A DNA stretch of 64,000 bases from Lepidurus packardi (lineage: Eukaryota > Arthropoda > Branchiopoda > Notostraca > Triopsidae): NCBI GenBank assembly GCA_023053545.1, contig JAKZAN010000002.1:9792790-9856789 (forward strand), read 5' to 3'. The notes beneath the pieces are model-generated. The model was not told the origin of the DNA. It searched no databases and saw only the letters and a list, made by a program, of their open reading frames with translations. The position numbers and the translations under genes were made by a program. This document shows positions 1 through 10,800 of this stretch, piece after piece (the first letter of the stretch is position 1; each line of letters starts with the position of its first letter).

Positions 1-3000
1 AGTGGGCCCGGTTTCTCTTCCCATAGTCATTGGCCCACATTTCGAAGAAAAGGCCCGCTCCGTTCTTCTCCTTAGCGAAATTTCTTCAAGGAAGTTTCTT
101 CTAAACCGGCTGAGCACTGAGATCAGTAGCGAAAAGGATTAATGATACCATCACAGAACATCTGCTGTTTGTTTTTTCCTTGTTTTGAGTACAGCTATAG
201 AATTTGTAATGCAAAGGCAATATGAAAGCGCAGTACACAAGGAATGGTTGTGCATAACGACTAAGAACGTGAGGCCTAAAACTTGCCGCTTTTGTCTAAC
301 TGGGTCGTTCGGGCCTTCTTACCTCAATCTCTGAATTACTCGCCTATTGCTCCGCACGTATAAGCATAATCCCCAAACCGACCGTGTATCGTTTTGTACC
401 TTTGTAGCATTGTAAGCTTGTAAGACCGCCTTCTCAAGTCAACAAAAGCTATAGGTGGTATTTGCACGGTCATGGCTAAGGCGGATACAAGTTTGTATTC
501 TTTAGAAAAAACAGCTTTTGATCACTGCCCACATAAAATGCAAACCAAGCCTCTTCCTCTCTCCGCTCGGGCAAAGAATAATTTACCGAGAACAGCCGAT
601 GAGCACAGCTTTCTACATCTTGTCGATATTGCTTAGTGTTTCTCATTTCAACATCAATCGTATACCTCGAAAATAGGAGGAGCTCGTCGTGTCTGATCTT
701 TTCGGAGAACCGCTGGCTTGCAGGTCAGACGATTGGGGTCAAATCGTCGTAATTTTTGCCATGTTTCTGTCATCACATGCGTGCTAATGGTAGCAAATAA
801 GGACCTTTGCTCCTTTTCCGTTCATTGTTCGGTACTATGCTGTGCCTTATTATTGCATAGGGTCAAGGGTCTACCACAACGCCGTTGCGGAAGGCAGTAA
901 CTCCTAACAAGATGCAAAAACACACGATTAGTACAATGCAAATGAATAGAGCTCCGAACAAGCCTTTCCTTGAACACCCGTGAAGTTGAGCTAAAAGAAA
1001 TAGCACACAGATCATATGTCAAACAAAATGTATAGACGTTTCCGTACCTTGGGACCAAAGGAAGGTCCCGTCGAGAAATCGCACCTTCTTCAACGACCGC
1101 GTATTTAAGGCAAGGTATGTTGCACGTGGAGAAAGGCAATACCGAGCCTAGGAATCCGGGAAAAGTCCGGTTTCCTTTCTATTCACGTTAAATCAGGTCA
1201 TCGAGCTTTTCTTTGCTCGTCGGTCTCAGTTATCCCTACGGAGAAAACTACCAGTGGAGAAAGTTTCGCAGGCTATATAGTTTACGTAGTGAGTTCCGGA
1301 AAGTCCTGTAGGCGGAAAAGGAATCCTATATTTTCAAACTCCATCTCGAACCATTTTCTGCACTATATGGCTGGGAAACATGTTAGGAAAGCTAACAAGG
1401 TTTATATTAAAGACAGCGCTGACCTGCTTTCTCCGTTAAAGACCTAACCCTAACCTTGATGCATTAATGATGTAAAAAACCGGATGAAGGTGAAGGTCAA
1501 CAAGATACGTACAATCAGCTCACACAGTCTACTTAGCTGGTCCGCCACGGAAGAAGAAGTTTACTTTAGATTATTCTTTTGGTCAAATGGCGAATTGTAC
1601 ACAATTTGAGCACTTTGAACTGGCCTAGAAAAAACTAAAAATAACTAGGGACGACAACTACCTGGTACGTTGGTAAGAAGGATAAGGATATGATCACGTA
1701 AGATAGCTGCGGGAACTGTACACACTTATTATATCGCATTAGCCTCACTTAACGCAGTTTGCGCATCTCTGGGCAAGAAGTTGGGGTGAGTGGCAAAAAG
1801 CCGAGTATTATGGCTCGTTACGCTAAAAAGCACACAAGGATGGACTCTACACTCGCCGGAATAACTCGCTGGTCTCTAAAGTGGAGCAGTTTATAGCTCT
1901 TGGCAAAGAGATGAAAGATTTCGATGCAGTCACAGACGAGTTGGACACATCCCCCCCCCCCCCCAGGGTCCGGGAATTGGGCAATTTTTCAAAGTTGCGT
2001 TCTAAACGAGGAAAAAATAACCTAATGGCTATGGGCCACACCACGCATTACTACCAATAAGTATGTGAAGGTAAAAATCCGAACTCATTCTCAGCTCTTT
2101 CGCCTTTATAAAAAGTCGTAATGAGCATAGTAGTACGCTACTCTATCTTACAACCCTGGAGGCTGACATGTATGCCTACATAATTAGCCTTATTTTCAAC
2201 AGGTGTTTCATCTCGCAGTTGCGGTTATCTCTACTCGAAAAGGTCCGTAAATCCAATCGCATTTATCCGGTTTTATGAGCTACGGAGGAGCAGCTTTTGA
2301 TGGGCGAAACCTTAACACTCTTTGACAGCCTATACCTTTAGTATTTATGGGTCACTGGCCACAAAATAAATTTCCGGTGTGACCTATAGAGGTAAGTTAG
2401 GTTGTAGGCTTGGCTGTAAAATCGTAGGCTTAGCTGTAAAATTGTAAACCCAGAAGAAGCGACAAAAGACAACGGTGTGACACTAGAGCTCTTTCGGGTA
2501 ACTTTTAAGTCGGCTGCTCTATCCACTGACCATTAAAATGAACAGTTTCTTTTGGAAGCTGCCAAGTCACGTCGTAAACCAATCGAGCAGACGTCTGGTA
2601 GGAAAACCAATAGTGCATATAAGTTAAGGATTCTAGCGTATTGCATCTACATTACAATACGAGTAATAGCTCGTTAGTTTGCGTGCCGGTTCGGTCCCTC
2701 AGTCATGAATTTTAACTTGACCGTAGTCCTCTTTTGTCAAACTTGGGCGAAAATGAGAAAAGGAACTAGCGTAAATACCGTTGTCCGTTGGCAGAGGAGT
2801 CCTAACTCAAGTAAGGGGGACATATGTTGCCTTAGTTAAAAGCTTAAAAGCAGCCAAGTCATAATGTTTAACTTTGTAAAAAAAAGTTGAGTGACCTGAC
2901 GAGTTTTTGTTTTGTACTTTTTATTTGCTTTTTCGAAGAACAGACCCTTAAAGATTCACGTCTATACCGGAACCCCAATGACCATCATTACCTTTAGCAC

Positions 3001-3458
3001 GTCACCTGTAACCAATTACGTTCTGTGCGAAAGTCCATCACCGAAAGAGGAACCTTCTGAATGAATTAACGAGAAAGTGTCCGAAATTCTTTCTAGTTTC
3101 TAAAAGTACTACAATAACCTCGATTTCTATGGAACTCGAAAGAAGGAAAAGCTGGTCTTTGGTCTTGGGAAGTCTTCTCTCCACGTGATGTAGGCTACGT
3201 GCTAACGTCCCATGCAGAGTAGCACACTAGACTGTGCGTAAGGGTATTTACAGGGGGAGCATGCCAACCTGAGACAGCAGTTCTCGGCCAGCTTCTCAAG
3301 CAAACACAACTTCTCTTCCACAAAGAAGCAGCTCTTCCAACACCAAGGCTTGGTTGTGCAAATAACATCACTGACTTTACGGTGAACTTAAATAGTGAAT
3401 TTAGGTGACTTGTGAGTTATATCTTACAAAGCTGGTTAGTGTCTATACAGTATCCAAC
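1..3458. other. Region without recognisable gene
   Basis: About 3.4 kb in which the open frames are short, lack splice-site support and match no family I know. Two local features stand out: a run of 14 C at 1951-1964 that ends in CAG and could serve as a polypyrimidine tract, and a 20-bp direct tandem pair at 2404-2443. The last part, just before 3459, must hold the promoter and 5' UTR of the secreted-protein gene. Confidence 0.5.
2404..2443. repeat. 20-bp tandem pair
   Basis: Two adjacent copies of GTAGGCTTGGCTGTAAAATC, at 2404-2423 and 2424-2443, which differ at two positions. It is too short to assign to a family. Confidence 0.7.
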
Positions 3459-4513
3459 ATGAGATCCTTGCAAGTGTTTCTCGTAATCGCACTTCTGGCA
3501 GTACCAGCTATTCATGCTGGTCCTCTCAAAGACGACCAATTTGCTAGTCGAGCGTTGGATATTTCACCGGCCACAGACCAGAAATTGGACATGGTCCCAG
3601 ACACCAAAAAAGTTAGCGCACGGGAAGACAAGTCTTTGAAATTCGACAAGCTAGAAAAAGAATCCGACAACAAGGACAGCGTCGCTCCCAAAGCGGAAGA
3701 GGCAATTAGCGAACGAGAAGGTAAGTCCGCTAAATCTCCCCAACAATCCTACGCACAACAATACCCTCCTGCAACCCCCCAGCAGTCATACGCCCCATCA
3801 CACATCCCTACTCCCGTCTACAGCAACCCTAACGAAGATGCCATTGGCTTCGTGTACTACTACTTGCCCCAAGTTGTCGAGAAGAAGTATCCCAAATTGA
3901 AGGATTACATGCCATACATTCGTCGCTACTCCCCTTATGTCTGGCCCGTCATGCGTCGTGTTGCTACTGAAGTTTGGTCCGTGGGTACCATTGTTGGGAT
4001 AACTCTCGGTGCAATTGGGGCCCTCGCTACTCTACCCGTACTCACGGGAAGTTTCGTTGGACGCAAACGCCGTGATGTTAACGAAGCCCAAGACATTCAA
4101 GACATTGACAAAGAAACGTTCGTCGAACTATCCCGCAACGTTGACCGAGTCTTGGAAACCTATTTGCGAGCCTTCCAAACTGAGACCTGCTTGGAAAAAT
4201 TTTCTTGCGAAGCTGGTGAACTCACTTCCCGTTTGGGTTCTTACATCGCTCATCCGTTGTTCAGGTGAGATTTTAAATAGCACATGCAAAGAAAAGAGAG
4301 GAGCATCACAATAACTTTATGTAAACTGGAATATAACGGACTCTTTTATATATATTTTATTTCTTTTTTACCCTCCAATGCAGGTTTTTGGAGCCCCTTG
4401 TTCCCGCATACATGCAAAACAAGTTGTCCGCTTTCCAACGCGGCCTTAAATCACGTTCAGTTAAAGAATGTAACTCCAATTACAAGTGCAGTGTCCCTTC
4501 GTTCTTCCGTTAA
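3459..4513 (+). CDS. Secreted propeptide-like protein with paired Cys motifs
   Basis: Two exons, 3459-4264 and 4384-4513, joined across a 119-nt GT-AG intron; 311 aa. The start at 3459 is preferred over an upstream in-frame ATG at 3405 because it begins a clean signal peptide (MRSLQVFLVIALLAVPAIHA). Residues about 20-110 are charged and Q/P-rich. Near residues 173-200 lies a hydrophobic, Gly-rich, membrane-like segment, followed at once by RKRR (about 202-205), a furin-type site. The C-terminal quarter has two C-x5-C motifs (CLEKFSC and CNSNYKC); the second is encoded in exon 2. This spacing recalls arthropod DM4/12-type secreted proteins, but I cannot make a firm family call. The protein is probably processed and secreted or membrane-inserted. 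It converges on the C1q gene at 4808. Confidence 0.8.
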
Positions 4514-4593
4514 ATTCGTCCTACCTGCTTGGAGATTGCCCTGAAAAACTAAAAAGGTCGAGCTGGCTCTCGGCTTTTTGTTTTGTTACATAA

Positions 4594-4599
4594 TTTATT
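4594..4599 (-). terminator. Poly(A) signal of the C1q gene
   Basis: TTTATT on the + strand, which is AATAAA on the minus strand, 210 nt past the C1q stop codon at 4808. It is the nearest hexamer. Confidence 0.55.
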
Positions 4600-4689
4600 T
4601 CTCGTCAAAATATATGCTCGTGCCGGCCATGTTGTCTGTTTATCTTTCGCTAATGACTCCGCCCCCCATTCCACACATGCTTTTTGCTC

Positions 4690-4695
4690 AATAAA
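4690..4695 (+). terminator. Poly(A) signal of the secreted-protein gene
   Basis: AATAAA about 180 nt after the stop codon at 4511-4513. It lies beyond the poly(A) signal of the opposite gene (minus-strand AATAAA at 4594-4599), so the two mature 3' UTRs should overlap. Confidence 0.6.
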
Positions 4696-4807
4696 GACTA
4701 ATCCGATCTACCTTAAAACATTCGTTTTCCAACGGACTTTTTAAAATTTACTTGAACTTCACTTACAAAAAAGAAAAAAATCAAACATATTTGGTCCATC
4801 GACAAAT

Positions 4808-6461
4808 CTAACGAATGCGGAATCCAGAAAAGCTGGTGTAACCGCGTCCCAGCGTATTGCCTTCGTGCAAAGTGCCTTCTTGCAAGAGCAAATACACCCG
4901 GTCATTGGCGTTCAGACTCAGCAATGCAAAATTGCTGCCTGTTTGGTAGCCCGTGCTGTCGCCCCATGCGGAAACGATTTCTTGGTTATTGCGCACCAGG
5001 GTCAACCTAAAAAGAAAGGCAAAAAGCGAACAAGGTAAGAAACGGGAGCTAACTCAGAGACCTAGTATTCCAATTAGAAATTAAGCAAGAACTCCAACCC
5101 AGAAAAACTTCTTATTATGTTCGCAAACTGGATCTTGGCATTGGACGCAGACGTATGGCCGTGTGCCTGCCAAGACAGGCGTTATTTTTTTTCTTCTTTT
5201 GTTTTAGATCAACGTGAGACGGACCTGACCTAATTTTACTCGAGACTCAGGAGCTTCTACTGCTCTGGCCTGGAAGTTGACATAACTGCTCCAGGTATCT
5301 TGCTTTCTATGCATTCGCTCCCAGTGCGTGCTCTCCCAAGTGCCCCTCAAAGGGCAGTTCCCGCGCTCCCGACACTGACTCGCAGTTAACTGTCATTTCC
5401 GGGCTTATACTCAATACAAGATACCTTATTTCATTTGATATAGGGCAAATCCCACGTTCAGCTACAACCAATGTCACCAGCTCATAATTATCCTACGTTT
5501 TTTCTGCTCGAAAACGAGCCATGATTCCCCCAGACCTAGTATTTATTTATTTTGTTATTATTTTTTAAAGGCGCAGAAAAACAGGAAATGAACTTTTAAG
5601 ACGTATGTAAGGAAGCCACGGGCAGTTTGATGAAACGTACGCGTGCATAATGAGGGTTCTCGAGTTCTACTGACCCACTAAACAGGAAGCCACCCAACAA
5701 CTTAACTACGAAAGTCGGTTGCATTAAGAAAACAAGTTTCTTTGATGCAAACGGCGCTTTTTTTTCAATTGGACTTACTTGAACTGACGAGATGCAGGTG
5801 ACAAGGCGCTGAAAGCAAAGTAGTACAGGCCAGGATAGTAACATACAAACTCGCTGCGATCTGGATACCAACCGTAACCCACATCGGTGATGGTGTTATC
5901 AAAGCGTACTTGGGTCACGGCACTTCGCGTGTAATCAGAAGCCCGGGTAGCCGTGAAAGCTACAGTGTCGGCCGACACGGATCCTGGAGGTAAAAGGCTG
6001 CCGCCGTTTCTTACCCCATAGTTGGGACTCTGCGGATTTATTCCATTGTTGAAAGTCCCCGGGGTTCCAAACTGCCCTGGTAAGCCCGATGATGGAGCAA
6101 TTTGCCCAGGAATTGGAGGAACGTTTCCTTGATTGTAGAAAGGATCAGAAGCAAACTGCGGCTGAGGACGGGGATCAGCTTTGTTACGACTCGTTACACC
6201 TATTAAGATATATGTCAACAAATTTGCAAACAATACGCCCGTAAATAAATACACTAACTTGGACTTAAAGAATCAGCTGCATTGGACAGTAAGCCCGAGT
6301 CAATGTTATCTGAATCCAATTCGGTGTCTTTACCGGAAACAAGTGCGCAAATCAAAAAGAGACATACAGTAAACCTACAAGCACGAACGAGAAATGGGGA
6401 TCTAAGACTTAACTTATTTGGACTAAGGAGGCTTAAGAACTTACATTAGAAGGTGATCCAT
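4808..6461 (-). CDS. Secreted C1q-domain protein
   Basis: Four exons (6461-6445, 6374-6259, 6199-5779, 5006-4808) add up to 753 nt, 250 aa. All introns are GT-AG (70, 59 and 772 nt). Exon 1 codes for only five and two-thirds codons, and the signal peptide MDHLLMFTVCLFLICALVSG is completed by splicing. A Pro/Gly/Asn-rich linker (PPIPGQ, GLPGQFGTPG) follows, but there are no long Gly-X-Y repeats, so a collagen stalk is at most vestigial. The last 140 residues form a C1q jelly-roll: VAFTATRAS, then RFDNTITDVG, CYYPGLYYFAFSAL, the exon junction, and a C-terminal YTSFSGFRIR. Such proteins are secreted trimeric recognition molecules, often in immunity. The ligand is unknown. A strong TATA box precedes it. 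Confidence 0.9.
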
Positions 6462-6534
6462 TCTGGTTGAATTCACTTTGACAGAACTTTGACGTATAAC
6501 TTGCTCGTTCGTCCCAACCTGTCGTATTTATACA

Positions 6535-6542
6535 TCGCGGGT
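6535..6542 (-). promoter_or_regulatory. TATA box of the C1q gene
   Basis: On the minus strand this reads TATAAATA, about 75 nt upstream of the reconstructed ATG at 6461. That leaves a 5' UTR of roughly 45 nt. The position supports the tiny first coding exon. Confidence 0.65.
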
Positions 6543-6809
6543 TGTAATGCTTATCGTGGTTAAGCAAACTTGACAAAAGTGAAAACGTCAAGGCAGTTAT
6601 ACCATGTTATTTTTCTTCAAAGGAAGGATGTCCTTCCTGCTTTGCATATAATCTAAAAAACGAAAGTCTTTCGAAATAAAAAAAGGAAAAACGAATCTCA
6701 AAGAAGAAGCTTCCCAGTTCCCAAACTCTAGGACAAAACTTACTGTGAAGCAAACAAAAGACTCCATTCGTCAATATCCTTATAACAAGTATATCTGAAT
6801 AAAAGTCAT

Positions 6810-6908
6810 AGTCTCACATTTGATTCCTCAATACCATTTCCCAGTCTCACATTTGTTTTCTCAATACTATTTCCGAGTCGCACATTTGATTTCTCAATAC
6901 CATTTCCG
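6810..6908. repeat. 33-bp tandem repeat, three copies
   Basis: Three head-to-tail copies at 6810-6842, 6843-6875 and 6876-6908. Each begins AGTCTCACATTTG (third copy AGTCGCAC) and ends with CAATACCATTTCC or a one-base variant. They lie 350 nt upstream of the C1q start. The period is a multiple of three, so both strands stay open through the repeat; I regard those frames as chance. Confidence 0.85.
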
Positions 6909-7871
6909 CCGGGGTTGTGTATTGCGTGCCTTCTTTCCCCAAAACAGGTATATGTCTAACTACAAAAACGAAGTAAAAGTAAAAAAAACTTTCGCTAAGA
7001 CTAACAAAACTTTGAGACTCTCCCAAATGCAACTAAAATACCGTAAAGTTTAGAAACTAGCTAGTATTTTGATACCCAAATGGTAAAGGAACAACTCGCA
7101 TTGTTTGCCTACCATTAAGCAACGCAATACACGTAAATTGCTTGTTAGTTTAGCTGGGTATTCACGTTTCTTAATCCTTCCTTTGTACGTTGTCCTGGCC
7201 TATTGTCTGTTAAAATAACCGTGTTAAATGTGGGAATCCACATTCTTTTCCAGGTGTTACTTAGCGAAGCATATGAACTGTCACACTATGCCAGGAATGC
7301 GGAGCGCGTGAACGGGGTAAAGTAACCAAGCGTGAAAACTTGCAACTGCTCATTCCCAGTGGACCCATCTTTTCTTCACGCAATATAGCATAACAATTTG
7401 GTCGTCAAAATTGCAAATATAATTAACACAACAATTGCAAACAAAAAGCCGACTTCATTGTAACTGTCACGTTTTTATTTGTACTTGGCAGTTCTGCAAC
7501 CGTGATCGCGAAGCAACTCCAATCTCGTTTCCCACAACGAAATGCAGTTTTTGCATAGCGTAAAACATCTAGTGACTGTGTAACATTTCTCACCGCAAAG
7601 ATACAATCGCAGCCGATGAATGGCTAAGAATTACCGGTTTATGTAAACAAAAGAAACCCCCTTCTTATCAAAAACCCTCAACCGTGGCAGATCCAAGTCT
7701 GAAAAACCTCCCTAAGCTTTCCCGTAAGTGTTTTTACAAAAGATTTTGAACTCTCGGTTTTCAGAGTTTTCACATTTGCGCCAACACCGCTTTGATTAGT
7801 AAATAGAAAAAGTAAATTTCCAAAACGACGGAGAACAAGTAAATAACAAAAACACAAGTTAAGTGGAACAA
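6909..7871. other. Intergenic spacer, C1q to eEF2K 3' end
   Basis: AT-rich DNA with no supported gene. A minus-strand AATAAA at 7474-7479, about 395 nt past the eEF2K stop, is a candidate poly(A) signal for that gene. Confidence 0.5.
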
Positions 7872-10800
7872 TTACTCCTCCATTTGTCCCGACAACTCTT
7901 CGGCTAACGCATAGTACTTGTTGGCAATGCGACCTTTCATTGCAGCCATAGCTTCATCAGCAGCGCTTGTATACATCTCAACTATGTACCAAAACAGTCA
8001 GGATCTGTCAACTAGTGTTTTGAAATATAGCAAAGTATCTTACCCGCTCGAGCTACATCTTTATCCACACCAAACCCTCCTTCTGCATAGATTTCTGCTT
8101 GACGAGCTAGTAATTGGTAATTAGGATCATCCATTGTCCCATCGTAATGACCAGATTCATCTTCCCCTTCATCCCCAGCAGCCTCGTACCACCGTATAGC
8201 TTCCTTCCACGATTTGCCCCTTCATTAGTTACACAATGACGTTATCGAAGGCTGCAGTTACCACATAAGTAATTTATATGCGTTACCTAGTTCCAATTCC
8301 CACACCTGTATCAAAACCTTTGGCCAGGTACACCATCGCGTGACGGTCGCCAGCTTGGGCTGCTTGTATCATGAAATCAACGCCCATGTCAGTGTTGTCA
8401 GGGGTATCTTCCACTGTCAAATCCGGCAGAACATCATGAGGTAAGTGAAGCCCAATGCGCGCCATGGTGATTATAGCTTCCAGAATGCCTAATTGTGCCG
8501 CCGTCCGCAAGTGGAATAAAGCTGCTGTATGGTCGTAACCATCCACCCCAGGCACTGTAAAACGCTGCAACTCATGGTACTTCGCCACTTGTAAATGTAC
8601 CTTTACCAAAAAGAAAATTTAAGATAAAGTTCAGCGCCATTAAATTACAGTTATGCATTCACAAGATCTAAAACGTTTACATCAAGATGGATACGTTAAT
8701 CGCCAAGAAAAGACTTGAGATAATAATGTAATCTTCCTGCCATTCGTGATCTTTCGGTGTGACCAAAGTGACACAACTATTGCTAGAATTGCAAATGTAC
8801 GTAATTGTTACTCATTAAAACAAATTCAGGAAAAGTGAGGAGTAATCTTGACATCATTCCAACCCTACCAAATTAGTTCTTAACTACAGATCACATATAA
8901 CAGCGACGACCTAGAAAAACCGGAACGAAGTTTAGAAAACATCGCAAATCCTAACAGAACAGTCAATTTTAGTTTAAAAACTCTAAGAAAGCTAAGTGCT
9001 CACTAAAGCCGCGTTCATTTTATACGTTCGATTTAAACTTAGACTAGCCAAACTTCCTTGACTTACGCTTAGAAGCGTTCGTTTAAGTCTACACTTTGAA
9101 AGTTTACGGAAGTCACTTAGAAAGCCTTGTGTCCAAAACGAACGGTTATAAGCATAACTGTACAATTGCTCCACTCATGGGGTGGTGCTTGTCGAAAATA
9201 AACAATATGTTCGTTTCGAAATAAAACAATATGTTAATAACAAACAACATGTTCGTTGTATAATAACAATATGTATAATAATAAACAATATATGTTCGTT
9301 GAAAATAAACAACTGTTCGTTTTTCGAGTACGGGTTTCAATAGCAAATTGTTGTTTTGTTCTATGGGGCAGTAAATTTCTTCCATTCTTGAATCCGTTTT
9401 TAGTATTATCCCTTATCCGGACAATTGAAGATGTGGCTGAGGAAGTTGTTGACAGGATAATTGTCTCCCATTGATTGTTTCCAACTTACGCTCGTGCTTC
9501 TTGTCCCACAATTCAATACTTCGATGAAAAAATCGTTGATTGCCAATCAAAATAAATAAAAAAAACAAGCATAATATATTAAAAGTAGCGTATTTTTTCA
9601 AAGAACGTAGTCCCTTGGCATAAGCGTAATAAACAAAGGAAATAAATGAACAAAGGGGCGGGGTTAAGTTTAAGTCTTGGCACATGAGTACTTGCTATAG
9701 ACTTGCCTGATTTGAGACCCAAACTAAACTCGACTTTCAAAGTCTAAGTCGACTAGCTAAATGAAACGCTTATAAGCCTAAAGTTTACCCATCCCGAACG
9801 CTTACAAGCGCAACTCTTGGTTAGACTTTTATGTCGACTTAAACATTCGTAAAATCGAACAGGTCTTACGTTTCCTACTAAGAGACAATGAAAAGTTTAT
9901 AACGAGAAACACGATTAGAAGAATTAAAAAAAAAAAACTTCCCTATCGTTTTTACGTTATTAAGTACAAAACACTAAAGTGTGGAATACTCCTAGGGCAT
10001 GGTAAGTGATTTGGAAAAATATACAAGATGCCCCCTGCTGTCATTAAGACTCAAGACAGATGTGAACAACGATGCCCTGGGCTATGATTATAGTTATAAA
10101 GCTTGTAACAGATGTGAGCCGTTTTTTTCTTTAAAGCCGATTCATTAAACCTTACCTCGCCCAAAATAGACCCTCCTCTTTTGTCAGTGCCCAATTTGCG
10201 AAACTCCATTTCCGCATGAATGCAAGACGGACGACTTTTCTGCTGCACCATATCCCGGAAGGCCATTCGCTCTTGCTCTCGGGTAACCGTACTACCAGGC
10301 GAGCACTCTGTCATGAGACGACGACGACGTGGCATTCGTGACGCAGATCCTGAAGATATCCGCGATCGCTTTTCGCTATCGCCCACGCCAGAATCATAGC
10401 GAGCACGGAATTGAATGCCACCTGTCGAATCGTCTTCTTCTAACTCCACCTAGTATGAAATTATTATTATTTTGTACTAAAAAAGGGTACGTAACGGCTA
10501 GAAAACCAGAGCTTATAATTTACAGTTTGCTCACCTCTTCTACGTTTATTTCTATCGGGCTTTCAGATATGCTGGACGAGGCTGAACCGATGCTGGAACT
10601 CGAACGCATGCGAAGAAAGTCGTGCAAATGAGTACGCTCGTACTCGTTGGGGAAAACCACTATTTCTTCCTTGCCGCGAGTTACGGTTTTACTGAGTTTC
10701 TAAAGAAAAAGAAGACACTCATTAAACTAATCGCACAAAAAAGTAATGTAAATCAACCTTAACCCACAAAGAGGTACGGTCGACGATCTGGGAAATCTAA

